Positions 34,008 to 46,800 of a stretch of DNA of 64,000 nucleotides are shown here, in pieces. The notes beneath the pieces are model-generated. The model had not been told where the DNA came from and searched no databases. It saw only the letters and a program-made list of their open reading frames with translations. A program made the position numbers and the translations under genes. The stretch's first letter is position 1. Each line of letters opens with the position of its first letter. The DNA comes from Chondrosia reniformis (lineage: Eukaryota; Porifera; Demospongiae; Chondrillida; Chondrillidae), in contig OX359195.1 of assembly GCA_947172415.1 (NCBI GenBank), forward strand, positions 8,239,001-8,303,000. The letters run 5' to 3'.

Positions 34008-34423
34008 CAGATCAGATCTGATTGGTACATTAAGGAACATACGTATGTACGTACGTACATATGTCAGCAGTTGTAACATTGTTACTTGTCATGGTACATG
34101 CTGCCGCTGCTATATACTGTTGCGTTGTGAGGTTATCTCTTCCCTCTAACAAGTACTCATCCTTCAAGTGGCATGTGGCTCATGTAACTGTGCTACAAGT
34201 GAGGAGGTTGTGTATTTCACACATCTTGTTGGAAAAATGATTTTTAAGATAGTATTATAGGAAATGGTTTGTATAGACAAACTATAAATTTATACATTAT
34301 AGAGATTAACCAATTAAATAACAGTAACTTTACTTCATGCATGCTTAACAACACTCAACTTTAACCCACTCACTATGCCGGGGGTAGAACACTGCATAGT
34401 CTCCATTTAGTGCCCACTCAGCC
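34008..34423. repeat. Dispersed repeat, copy 2
   Basis: Second copy of the 32.6-kb repeat in direct orientation. It is interrupted near its left end by about 100 bp rich in ACGTACGTAC words, which copy 1 lacks. Internal blocks such as CTTTAACCCACTCA and ATGCATGCTTAACAACACTC are shared. Confidence 0.8.
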
Positions 34424-36396
34424 GTATAGTGGGAAAATGTCAAAGGGAATAAATTTCACTTTTTGAGAATTCTGTTCAAGTAGCTCACATGTGGATAATA
34501 TGGAAGAGCTTTTTCAGTAAGTACATATATACCCACAAATACTTTCCTGCTTCACAGTATATTGACCATGGTTACATATGTACTTAGATACCATATACGT
34601 ACATTTGACTAGTACTCTGAATTTGTAATGATCACATGGACCGTATTTTGTACATGCCTCCAAGCTAGGCATTCTTTTTTGTTTATTGTCAGAAGATCTA
34701 AGTACCTACATATAATATATAGATCAAAGCCGAGCAAAATGGCTCATTGTGGTTATTGTTTCTTTATTCATCTTTCCAAAACGCTGTGACAAATCTTTAT
34801 CTCAGATCGTGATTGGTCTAACAATAACAGTCAAAGGACTGAAGATTCCCTCAAGCTAATAGCAGACATGGACTCGTGACTGAGTTGGTAAAGGGTTACA
34901 AGTGGCTTAATCCCCTTGGTACAAGTGATAACATATTATATTCATTTTATGATATCCTTGTGAAAGGAATTTATTCATCAGGGCTATATCATTACAAGGT
35001 GTAGATCTATTTGAAGTGATCATATAGCATTTGAATTGGTAGATAGTACTTATAAAGATATCAATGTGATATGACCATTGCTAACAATTAAAGAAGACCT
35101 CAAGATCTGGATCAAAATATCCAAGCACTCTATTAAAAATCTATATAACACACCATTTTCATACATGCTACATCTGAAGGCCTATAGGGAAATAAACCTA
35201 GTGAGAGCTTTGGATGAGAATACAAGAGTTTTCTCCTTCTACTTCTCTTCTCCACTGGGCCAGATAGCTGTTTCTGGGAATTTCACCCTTCATCAGTGAC
35301 CCTGGGAATCTTTTTCTTGATGTTTGTGAGTCCTGCCTCCACGACTAGAGTACTTTACACATATTCAGAATGACATACAGTGCTGTAATAGCAGGCTGTA
35401 TGCACTGATCAAACAAGCTCTACTAAAGTGTATTTTTCTTGAGTTTAATACTTTAAATGAATATGTTGATACCATCACCATGGTAACTGTCCTGTTATGA
35501 GCAAGAAGCAGTATATGAGAGGTTTAAAATTTCAATCTCACACACACCATATGTAAGTAGATAAACACTCTCCATTACATACTCTTATAGTTTCAGATTT
35601 GTATATAGTCAAGTCTCTATACACACCAGAGAGCAGCAGACCCAATTAGGTCAATCGGATTAGCTCACATTAGACACACAACCCTATAGCATGTGTTCAA
35701 TAACCCAGAGGTTATATTGGCCAAATACAAACTATATATACACCAAATGTGTCCTGTGAGCTATAAATAGCACAGATGTGGATAAGATCTAGAGTGTAGA
35801 GGAACTGAATGAAACCTCCCTGTTCTGTGACCCAACTCACCACACATGACACAACATATAGGAGAATGCAAAACAACAAATCTGACAGTTTACTAACACT
35901 GAGTTTATATCTCTGACTTCAGCTATTGTGTTCAACTATCAACAGGTTTATGTTTTGCTCAAACCCTTTGAGAAAACAATAGCCTCATCACTCATAACTG
36001 TCTGGCTATATCATCAACCACATTCATAGATTATTGGTTACCATGGTAACAAGAGTAACAAGGGTACATATACTGTATGTATGTATTAAAAAATATAGCA
36101 CCTTTATATTTCAATTACATAGCTGTTCAATTCTTCCATTGAAGACCTTAATTTGTAGACTAGATATACAATATAATACTCTCAAAAGGTAAAAAGATTA
36201 GATTTCAGATGTACAGGTGCTAAGATCTAGTAGTGCTATATGGAACACAATTTTCCTAAGATCTAGTACACTCACATGCTATGACTACGGAACAAAGTGG
36301 CTCACCAGGTCCTACTACACCTCTAGGGGACTATAAGACTCCAAAGACATACTGTACGTATGTACGTATGAGGGTGGGGTTACTGGAAGTGACTCA

Positions 36397-36568
36397 TTAC
36401 CCTGACAAAGTGCCTCGCTGAACTTGAGCTGTCAAAATTGGAAGAACTGCCGAGCAGACTCATGTCTGAAATTATCTTGTCCCAATTAGGGAGATTACAT
36501 GCTATATGCAGATAGACCATATCATATCCCACACTAGACCACAACCCAAAAATAGCCAATGCCGCAGG
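36397..36568 (-). other. Exon-like open segment, unassigned
   Basis: On the minus strand about 57 codons are open between an acceptor-like AAAAG and a donor (GTCAGG|GTAATG). The peptide starts PAALAIFGLWSSVGYDMVYL, contains CNLPNWDKIISDMSLLG and ends in a Ser-rich run. Base composition is less AT-rich than its surroundings. No family is recognised and flanking exons cannot be placed, so this may be chance. Confidence 0.25.
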
Positions 36569-36970
36569 TCTTTTCTTCAAAACAAACAGAGATATAACAA
36601 CATATTAATATAAAAACAAACTACAAAATATACACTATCAATACATTGCCCATATATAAATTTATTATCCATATTTAATGTCCATAATATATAAATATAT
36701 TATCCATATTTATTGTCCATAATATTGTCCATATATAAATTTCCCATATAATCCATATATATTAATTGCCCATTCCTTATATTTAACCACATAATTAATA
36801 TTATTATGCTTTTCTTACACTTTTCCATAACACATGACCTCTCCTTAATATAGTCCATATTAATTGTCCATGGCAATCCTAAGTCGCATATATTGGTATA
36901 TTCATATAGTATCCACACATATGAAACTTGGATATGAATACATTCAAATACGTAGTACCAATTGACCTGA

Positions 36971-37058
36971 AGAACCAGTGAAAGGCTTATATCTAGCAAC
37001 ACATGGGAAGAAGAGCCAGTGAAAGGCTTATATCTAGCAACACATGGGAAGAAGAGCC
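36971..37058. repeat. 41-bp tandem duplication
   Basis: Two near-perfect copies of a unit containing CCAGTGAAAGGCTTATATCT and CACATGGGAAGAAGAG. Confidence 0.9.
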
Positions 37059-37635
37059 CAGTCACTATAGGTTATGGTAAATCACAATGCCATTCCTATA
37101 ACTGGCTGGTACCATACATGTGCACACACACTTTAGTATGGTAATACTGGCAGGTATAACTGTATAAATACTGGCACCCACACATGTGCTGAACCTGCTG
37201 CATTCCAGACAGACAGTAAATGGTATCAGTGTGGGAGGCCTTTGCATTAAGGTGCAGACTTGTTCAGTGGGTCATCCATTGATTGCTACATTGTGATTCA
37301 ACAGAAGAATACAAAGCATTCATTAGAGAATTAAACTTATTGACCTGACCCAAAAATGAATGATGGGCCAAGTCAAGTGAGGAAACAGAACAACTTTAAG
37401 TCTATAGGCAGTTCAGCCCAGTCACAATGATGTAATTGCTTACTCTTGTATCAATTTCTGATAGCAATCAAACCATCATGATCACAATATGATGTAATCT
37501 GTCTATAAAGATCACTTGTGTTCACATCATGACAATTAAGAGTTAGTATAATGTTCAAAATGGAGACACCTGCTTTGCCAGATAGGATAAGTGAGCTATG
37601 TAGTAAGTAATATCAACATTACAAATCTCTGACTT

Positions 37636-38095
37636 CACCTTCACATGTACGCCGCTGTCACCTTCACATGCACGCTGCTGTCACCTTCACATGTACGCCA
37701 CTGTCACCTTCACATGTACGCCGCTGTCACCTTCACATGCACGTTGCTGTCACCTTCACATGCACGTTGCTGTCACCTTCACATGCACACCGCTGTCACC
37801 TTCACATGTACGCCACTGTCACCTTCACATGTACGCCACTGTCACCTTTACATGTACGCCACTGTCACCTTCACATGTACGCCACTGTCACCTTCACATG
37901 TACGCCGCTGTCACCTTCACATGCACGTTGCTGTCACCTTCACATGTACGCCACTGTCACCTTCACATGTACGCCACTGTCACCTTCACATGTACGCCAC
38001 TGTCACCTTCACATGTACGCCGCTGTCACCTTCACATGCACGTTGCTGTCACCTTCACATGTACGCCACTGTCACATGCCACTGTAACCTTCACA
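37636..38095. repeat. 23-bp minisatellite, about 20 copies
   Basis: Unit TCACCTTCACATGTACGCCA followed by CTG. Variants have CGCTG or CGTTG in place of CCACTG. Because 23 is not a multiple of three, all three forward frames stay open and give shadow proteins. Not a CRISPR array: there are no spacers. Confidence 0.93.
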
Positions 38096-39180
38096 TACAC
38101 AATTACTAGTATCTATATATACATTCACTTGTTGGGTTCCTAATATCCCATTGACTATATATTCTGCAGGTGGTGTATAGATACTAGAGATTGACATACA
38201 AACCTTGATGATTTCCCCATATAGTTTGTGTAGGAAGGCAGAGCATTGCATAGAAGCACACATGCTTGTGATTATGATGAATACCTCAACTGGTATTCTG
38301 CGATACACCATGTACATTCCACATGTTTGCTAACACTGACACCCTGTACATGTCCTGGCTTTAGCAGTACTAGAGACAAGACTACAAAGTGACAATTTGA
38401 GATATTTGATATACTAATCATTGCACACCTTAACTTTTGTTGAGATTAAAGAGGAGCACCACCATATCAGTCTAATTGTCTGTGTCTTGTACACTTGATT
38501 TAAGTATATAGAACAGCTCATTAATTAATTGGTACACATCATTTAGAGGGGAAACAAAGAGAGGCAACACCTACCAGAGGATCAACTATAATCTAGCCGG
38601 GCCTGCCTTACCCAACTCAGTAGATAACCCATAGTTATAATATATTCAATGGGCCAGTTACATGGACACTTGTTTTGGAAGGTTTCCCATGATTACACAG
38701 AAACTGGAGAGATTAGAAAATTAAGTAACCATTTGAATGTAACCTTGACAATATTCTATTACACCTCAGTCAATATGTCTGCTACTAGATTCAGAAACTT
38801 AAGGCTTCCCTCCTTAGAGCTTCCACCACATTAATACCTAACAGATAGGACTACTATATTATATATAGGTGGTGCAGGATATTGAACATACATGCTGATG
38901 TTATTATACACTGAACATACATGTTGATGTTATTATTCAGTGAACACTATGTTGTTATGCTAATGTAGTATAGCATATGTAAAGCGATTGCAGTATCTAG
39001 TTTGTTTTGAACGAGAGTTCAACATATCAACTGATCTACTCAGCTACAAACAAGAGGTTGATATACATACATTTATATGTAACTACTACTCTCTCAAGTA
39101 ACTGATCAAATTAACCAATTGCTTCTTACAATTACTTCACATTCTGCACAGAATATCAGTATATAGTGTGATCTACCAAC

Positions 39181-39473
39181 CTAATCTGTTCCTGGCTTGT
39201 GGTCAGCCAAGTCCTGCATGACATCTGCTACGACTGAACACTTTGGACAATAAACATCCATCTCATCTCCTTATATGGTAAACCATATAATTGATATATT
39301 CATAAACACAGCATGACGAATCAGATCATATTACATAAACATCTACGGTACACATGGCATACCTTACCTACAGTATGCTCCAAACAGCTCACTGTAAGGT
39401 ATGATGTGCAAGAGGAACAGTTACCATGACAATGCCATGAGAACATAAACAGGGATATGATGCCAGAAGCCAT
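39181..39473 (-). CDS. Candidate two-exon small cysteine-rich secreted protein
   Basis: Exon 1 (39368-39473) starts MASGIISLFMFSWHCHGNCS, which looks like a short signal peptide, and ends at a good donor GTAAGG. Exon 2 (39181-39269) would join in phase and read GDEMDVYCPKCSVVADVMQD before a stop, giving 64 aa with seven cysteines. The acceptor (TACCATATAAG) has no pyrimidine tract, which is the weak point. A TATA-like word lies about 90-100 bp upstream near 39563-39570. No family is recognised. Confidence 0.33.
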
Positions 39474-41220
39474 ATTGTGGCTCTGAAGAGGTTATCGGGC
39501 ATACTTGTGAGAAGAATGTACAAACCTTAGTGAGATATAATGCAAGGTATCTCTGGTCTCTCTTATATTTCCCTTATTAGGAAGCAGTTAATGTCGAATA
39601 TTCAACATACAGGTGTGCTGGAATGTATTGCGCTGTTTAAATGCAGGAACACAGCACACAGTACACAGCTTATCTCCTTCATAGTTTTGTGTGAACAACA
39701 TTAATCAGAGATACATAGATTTTGGGCATACTCATGAAGTCATAGCTTTATAAGCAAGATCTAATTTAGACTGAATGCAGTAAGAAAAGAAATATGTTCA
39801 TATTGGTGTACATTTTCGAGGTTTCAATGGATCATCATCAACTTTCCCTTAAATAGGAATGTTGGGGCTTTATTGAAAGTATTTTTCATGCATCATCATA
39901 CATCGGTCTATAAACATGTTTATGGTCAATTGCAAGAGAATGCATATACTAAGTGTTATTAGTCGTTTGATCTCATGTAATTATTTCCTTGTATAAGCAT
40001 ACGTTTTGTTTCCTTCAATGCACTATACAGTTACACAGGTGTAAAGGGAGTCAATTCTGTTCAGCCTAATGAACAGTGAATATTCATAGTTACAGATTAT
40101 GCACAATTATATTACAATTACTTGTACTTGTAATGTACTTTGGATACACAACTTCACTGGATACACAAAGCTCTACACCTGTGTATGAATGGTCAAATTT
40201 ACATACCTACATTTGTACATACATTCCTTCTTATGAAACCATTAAGTAAAAACATTGAAAAGTCTAACCTGTGGTTTCGAGACTAGGGGATTTGACTTTG
40301 TGTATTCTTAAGATGCAAAAATTCTTTTATAACTTGAAAATAGTGCAAATGAAGGGACTTCCTCTGACTGCAGTTGTCAACAATGTGGTCCCAATTTCCT
40401 TGATATGTGATGCTCTTTTAAACACATGTAACACATCAATCGGGAATGTTTGGCTATACTCTCAGCAGCTGTCAACAATAGCTTTATCTGAATGCATATT
40501 AGAACACTGTCTATCGAGGACTCATCCAATAGTTATGGCTAAGCTGGAGGTGGTAGCCATGGTAATATATGCCTGTTCCTATCCCAACAAGTTTTGATAA
40601 GGTATTGCACTCTGTATACATAAGGTGTGTCTGGAATTCTTGAGGCTTGATGATGTATTCAAAAAGGCAGTGTTATTCTCAGCGGGGTATATACACCTTC
40701 AAACTTATAAACAACGACACATCTCCCTCTACTCCATGCCATTATCCACATCCTGTTTCCATACTCAAACTGAAAGGTATGCAAATGACCCAGTAGGATA
40801 TGCCAAGTATATCTTCTATACATTTAAATGTTGAAAATTGTAGCATATTACATTTACAACCGGTAACAGATGGTAATTGAATTCACTCAAGTATAATTGT
40901 TGCATATACATGAATGGGTTCTTCCAAATTGTGTACTTTCACAAAAGGATGTACGCTATAGCAAGTTTTCAACTTCAACTGCTTTGGGAAATTTTCCTAC
41001 ATTTCAGAATCTTTTACAGTCCATATACCAGTCTCCTATATGTGTGTTAACATTGCTGGTTTCTGTACGTGTACAACACTTGTCATTCAAGAAATATCTT
41101 TTCATTTGTCAAAGTACATTAAATAAATCAAAAATAACATAAATAAAATTGTTATTGTCAATTGTTGGTTACAGAACACATACAATATTAATGACACAAC
41201 ACAACACACTCAGTTCCTGG

Positions 41221-42162
41221 TTATAACGAGACATCATAAAGGATATCCTTCACCAGCGGGTCTTCTGTCATATACATTGGCATGAGACCATCCTCGTCAC
41301 AGGCCTGTATATCGGCCCCATAGTCTCGGAGGAGCAGTACTACATCCAGACTATTGCAATAGCAAGCCATGTGGAGGGACGTCCAGCCCTTACAGTCTCT
41401 CTGTTCTGTGTTAATAAGTTTGTTCTGTAGAAGGATCAAGCCCAGTTTGGCAAAGTTCTTACAAGCGGCTACATGAAGCAGACTGTGACCCAAGTGAAAC
41501 TCTTTCTCTCGAATATACTTGACAACCTCCTTTCGCTTCATTGACATTAAAGTTGAAACAATAATTGCTTCATCGTTGGAGGCACAGACTTTAGAGAGAG
41601 CTATTTGCTGTTCCTTCGGATCTTCTATGGAAGAAAGGGCGGGAAACTCTTTTCTGAACGCAGCAAGATCGGCCGAGAGCAGGAGGCGAGACATTTCAAT
41701 CGATTCGGCTAGGTCAATGGGTCTCATTCCGTTAGTGGTTCTCAAGTTTGTTAAAACAGGATTGCCACATCGCAGGATGCACTTTGCTGCTCTAATGTCT
41801 CCGCAGGCGGCGGCCGCATGAAGAGCAGTCCATCCTTCCTCGTCTTGCAGAGTAAGATCAGCTCCCTGGAGCACCAGATACTCCAGAACCTTGGTCTGGT
41901 CCTCGATGACTGCCCGGAGGACCAGAGGAAGTCCTACGGAATCAAACTTGTTTACGATGGAAGCTCCGTATTTTTGCGTTAGCCCCTTCAGCTCGTCCAA
42001 TTCACCATCCACCACATTCTGTTGCAAGACGGTTTCCAAACTAAACCGAACTGATTTCTTTTGTCTCTTCTCAGCTACTGGATCAGGCATGGTTCGCAAA
42101 GCATCATTCAACACGTCTGACGGTCTTCTGCTGCAGTAAGGACGTCTTAGTAATTGAGTCAT
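41221..42162 (-). CDS. Ankyrin PP1-targeting-like protein, paralogue C
   Basis: Intronless, 313 aa, start MTQLLRRPYCSRRPSDVLND. The family element RRPSDVLNDALR (12-23) is followed by KKSVRF (RVxF-type, 37-40). The first ankyrin block follows (DEEGWTALHAAAACGDIRAA, MRPIDLAESIEMSRLLLSAD), then a linker, then the second block (HSLLHVAACKNFAKLGLILL, GWTSLHMACYCNSLDVVLLL). Sequence is clearly homologous to A, B and D but diverged throughout. TATA box at 42233-42240. Confidence 0.8.
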   Translation of the reverse strand: MTQLLRRPYCSRRPSDVLNDALRTMPDPVAEKRQKKSVRFSLETVLQQNVVDGELDELKGLTQKYGASIVNKFDSVGLPLVLRAVIEDQTKVLEYLVLQGADLTLQDEEGWTALHAAAACGDIRAAKCILRCGNPVLTNLRTTNGMRPIDLAESIEMSRLLLSADLAAFRKEFPALSSIEDPKEQQIALSKVCASNDEAIIVSTLMSMKRKEVVKYIREKEFHLGHSLLHVAACKNFAKLGLILLQNKLINTEQRDCKGWTSLHMACYCNSLDVVLLLRDYGADIQACDEDGLMPMYMTEDPLVKDILYDVSL

Positions 42163-42232
42163 TTCGCTATTGTATCTTATTGGTTCAAAACAAACTTCAC
42201 TTCTTTAATACTCGCACGCCTCCCAAGGAGTG

Positions 42233-42240
42233 CTTTTATA
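42233..42240 (-). promoter_or_regulatory. TATA box of ankyrin gene C
   Basis: TATAAAAG on the minus strand, 71 bp before the start codon. Confidence 0.6.
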
Positions 42241-42623
42241 TCTGACGGCCGGATGTGCCACATATCTGTCTCTGCAATGCGCCCACGCATCGCCTTTTCA
42301 ATAATATTCCATGCTAAATATAGTGCACACTCTGAAGTAATATTCTAACATACATATATGGTGTATTAGATGAATCCTGAATGTATATTCATACGTATAA
42401 CCTCAAATCACATGTGACCTCTTGTAGCTTGTGACCATCACCATAGTGCTTGCAAATAGCCGTTATCATTCTGAAAACATGTTTACCATGTACAGTGCTA
42501 GGTCATCTGGTCATGTGCTCACTGCATTACAGGAGGTCTACCAACTGATATGAAATGATTTCACCAAATGCATAAGTGCAGGCAAGATGCGTACACATGT
42601 ACAATAATATATTAAACTTGACC

Positions 42624-42778
42624 TTCATCCTTCCATCAGCCTGCCTCCTTCATCCTTCCATCAGCCTGCCTCCTTCATCCTTCCATCAGCCTGCCTCCTT
42701 CATCCTTCCATCAGCCTGCCTCCTTCATCCTTCCATCAGCCTGCCTCCTTCATCCTTCCATCAGCCTGCCTCCTTCAT
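42624..42778. repeat. 25-bp minisatellite
   Basis: Six to seven copies of CATCCTTCCATCAGCCTGCC plus TCCTT. Confidence 0.92.
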
Positions 42779-43741
42779 CTGTCCGATAGTTGGTTCAATG
42801 TGAGTTTAATTACTGATAATTCTATTCCTTCCTTCAATGACTCTTATCCTGTGTAAGTAGACAACAGGTTTGCCACCATTTAATCCAAATAATTGGGCAA
42901 CTAATAAATGTTTAAGATAAAGTTTAATGAAATTAACCCTCCTACAGACCATTGAATGTGAAGACAATTCATTCAGAATGTAGGTAATGGGTGAGACTGT
43001 TCAAATTATAGCTCCCCTGAGGTAAGAGGGCAGTGGCTGTCTGTTACCAGCATACAACCATTGTGAGCACATTAGCAGATTTGTAACCATTTGTGCAATG
43101 ATATTAAATCAATGCAGCAACTCATTGATTAACATAAAAAAACAAAACCACACTCAGTTCAACATGTGGTAGCTTGCAAAGGTCATAATCACAATTTGCA
43201 TATCTACGTATACACTAGCTTGCAATATTGCCTTCAGCAATATTATATAAACTATATGGTACCACAGTACAGATTATATTATAAAGGTCAGAGGTTATTT
43301 TATTTAAGAAGGACAGTTATTGCTAAAAATTAACCTTGAGATTACGGAATTGAAAAGTATACCTACCACACACATTGAATATAATACTTCATCTTGAGTC
43401 ACTGGCCAATAACTTAGTACACTGACCACTTTGCTCTGTCAATATACTTTCCTTTTTTGGAATGCAAACACAACATCTGTACAGTTGATATTATTCTTGT
43501 TTGTAGTACATAATTAATTCAAAGAATGTATCAACTTGTAAATGATGAGAGGCGGCTATAGGAAGCCTACACCTCACAAGGGGGGGGTGCAACTGGTGGT
43601 TAGTGTTGTATGGATACGTACACAATACAGCAATAGCAGCACCTGCGTACTACTTCCAAACTGTCTTACACTCTGAAAAACAACCATCTCTCACCATATA
43701 CGTACATCTGTGTCAAACATCTGCTCTTGTGTGACAACTAA

Positions 43742-43865
43742 CAATATTAATACAAGCTGTACATGTGTATTCCAATATTAATACAAGCTGTACATGTGTA
43801 TTGCAATATTAATACAAGCTGTACATGTGTATTGCAATATTAATACAAGCTGTGCATGAGTATTC
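43742..43865. repeat. 31-bp minisatellite
   Basis: Four copies of a 31-bp unit starting CAATATTAATACAAGCTGTA. Confidence 0.9.
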
Positions 43866-46800
43866 CATTCTACATATGAGCTACAATACTTCAAATTGCC
43901 GTGCATATTACACATTTACGTACAAAACACTATCCCACAATTACGTGCAGAAGTCGCTACTGGAAAATTCAAGAATTTTTGGAACAAGTACTGTAATGTA
44001 AATACAGTAACTCAATCGGTTCATCTTGAAGAATTCCCTATCATTGCACCCAGGCAATGTACATATGTATGCATACAGTTCCTAACTAATGTAAACAACC
44101 AATGGCACAAAGTTCTTTGTTAATGATATTCATTGCCAAGGGTGGACAGGATGGGAATGGTACACACAAACTCTCTTGCAATAGCACATCAAGTGAATAG
44201 TAGACCAAACTGGTGGGCACTAATTAGAAGAGTGAGGTAATGCACTCCTATGGACAGGAAATGCTAGAAAATCATAGAGTGTCTAAAAATACCAAACATG
44301 TAATAATATTCATAGCTGAGGGATGAGATCAAAAGATACAATATAGTACTCCCCACACAATCTGGTGGGCGTTTGTGTACATAAAGGGTATATCTGGAAG
44401 TTCACCAGTTAAATCATTATCTTTGTCGCCCCCAACATATTGCTTTTCCTAGTTTCATATATCTATTAGTGACCACTTTGTAGTGACTCCCAGGTAGAAT
44501 GCATTTACAGCAGAACCTCCTCCTTAAATCATGAAATTCTATAGGCATCTCCAATTATTAATTCATACTCAATTAGGTTACATCACATTTGCCTTTGAAT
44601 TGGTGTATGCCTCAATACACCAATATATTTGTGTAAAAGTGATAAGGTTAATGATGGCAGTGAAAATGAAGTACATTACACATACATGACATAACTACTT
44701 TCACTATAATGATACAGCACACCTGAATACAGCCCATGTCAATGTAATCATACCTTTATGAAATAATAGTCAAAGTATTACACATACGTATATACACTTT
44801 AAATACAATATGTTAATTTATTAGCAATTCGAGTGAAGATTAGTAAAAAGATGCTCCTACGTATATAACATTTAAGCAAAAGTGGTACTCATATTGCTGT
44901 ACTCACTACAAGTAGTTAATTCATAAAATCCTTTACAGTTGTATATTAATTTTATATAATAAAGGAACTATTTTCTGTAATGACAATAATATACGTAAAA
45001 CATTTCGTTCAAGAACAATTCAAAAGGCATCAAATATATTGGCACAGATCACTCTTCAATGTACAGTCAATGGTGTCTATACTTTGCAATGTGGCCAACA
45101 TTCAGGTCTGTCTGTTCTCATTCTCTACATCTAACAAGTTTGTATTCGTTTCCAGAGGCTAATTGGTTTGTGTTCACTGGTTCTGTATGAGCTAATTTGA
45201 ACTATCACATTTTTACAGGTTGTGTGTATCCTATTTCAGAGAGTGTTTTCATTAACTGTTAGCAGCTGCCAGATTTGTCCAAGTTAGCGAGTGATTCAAT
45301 ACACAGCTGCTGCTATATATTTGTACTAGAAGGAGATTGATTGACATATCTGTAAGTGTGCTGCTACGAGTATAATGATTAGGATACAAGTGTAATTGTA
45401 CATTTTCATTGTGCAACAACAGGCTATCTAGTACACTGTTGCAATTCCCTACTGTTACAGGATGCTTTGAAATCATGATTTACTTCCTCATTACAAAATA
45501 AAGGATCACAATCACTCCTAATTAGGGGGTCACACCCTTCCATTCATATTCCATCAAGCCTGTATTGCTAGGAGTGTCATGAGAGCTAGGGTCCTTAGTT
45601 AACAATCATGGTCACATGATCAGGACATGATTACACAAACTAATACCTACTACCTCATTCTCTTGTCTGCTTCTTCAAGACAACCTCTTGTCTAAAGTCC
45701 TGAAATAAAGCTCAACACAAGCTCATCACTGTAGCAAGAATTGGGTTGGGAATTACATCACTGTCTACAGCCTTAGATCACTATATACATACATAGTAAT
45801 GTACCTGCTGAACCACACCTACTTTACCTTGCCCACTTTCCCTAGAGTAGGTACCATTTCCTTATAAGGATGTTAAGGAGGTTCAAATATGTTTATAGGA
45901 TTTGTTTTAACTACTCAAAGTTTTCTCTTTAAAAGGGTTTATATTTCAATCACGAAGTTTCTAAGATAACCCTGGCAAAGATACTTGTATGTGTAGAACT
46001 ATCATTTAACAAGGAAAACTTTGGCATTTGGAAATTAGCTACTTAGAACAAACTTGCAGTTTCATTAACAAAATATGTAGCATTAGCGGACTGTGGGGTG
46101 ATTTGATAACATGCCTCCTTTGTGCTGCTGTTAAGAGGGACCGCAAGGGGAGACAAAAAGTCTAAACTATAAAGTAGTCCATCAGACTGTAGCTTTTGAT
46201 GTTCAGTCACAGAGCACCTGCTCCAGTGCACAGTTACATATTGATTCTCCCAAATGTGACAGGTAAACAACATTCCACAAGTTTACACGAGTCAACTGGT
46301 TTTAGTAAAGCTATATACTACTGCTCTTTCCATCCAGTTAGATAAATATGTACTATGTACATGTGGTTAACTTGTGGACTGGGCATAGTACTATGGATAT
46401 ATGTATGTTGCTATTTAACAAAAATCACATAAGATACTCGAGCATTGTTCATTGCACTACTGAATAGTGACTCTATAAACACAGAAACAAGAAATGCAAT
46501 TTACAGCTATTGTTACATGCATAGATGTATAAAAGTACAAGTGATATTTCACTGAAGTTACAAAATAATAGATAGCTTCAAGCCACACACAAGGACAAGA
46601 CCTAAAAAATAATATTTATAATTATTGGCATAACCATGACCTCCTGCCTATACATATAGAGAGGGTCCAACCTCACCACACAACATTTCAATTAGCATTC
46701 TCACAGTAGTACATTAATAATATAATTAGTCACATGACTATCACGTGATTTAAGTGTCTAAGTGTACAGTTTGCCTGTTCCAACATTAGGTATATAACCA

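Larger units (their letters stand above)
27813..41220. other. 13-kb AT-rich, gene-poor stretch
   Basis: No conserved gene is recognised. The region holds minisatellites (30.6, 31.9, 37.0, 37.6 kb), a dispersed repeat pair (32.6 and 34.0 kb), and two weak gene candidates on the minus strand (36.4 and 39.2-39.5 kb), listed separately. Most open frames are short and lack splice context. Confidence 0.55.

Noticed and set aside
37636..38095. CRISPR-like regular repeat
   Set aside because: Units are contiguous with no unique spacers, and the surroundings are eukaryotic.
37645..38143. Three overlapping frames of 139-154 codons rich in His/Cys/Thr
   Set aside because: A 23-bp repeat without stops keeps all frames open; no gene signal.
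40271..40834. Plus-strand frames of 108 and 69 codons
   Set aside because: No domain, no paired splice sites, AT-rich codon pattern; kept as unsupported.
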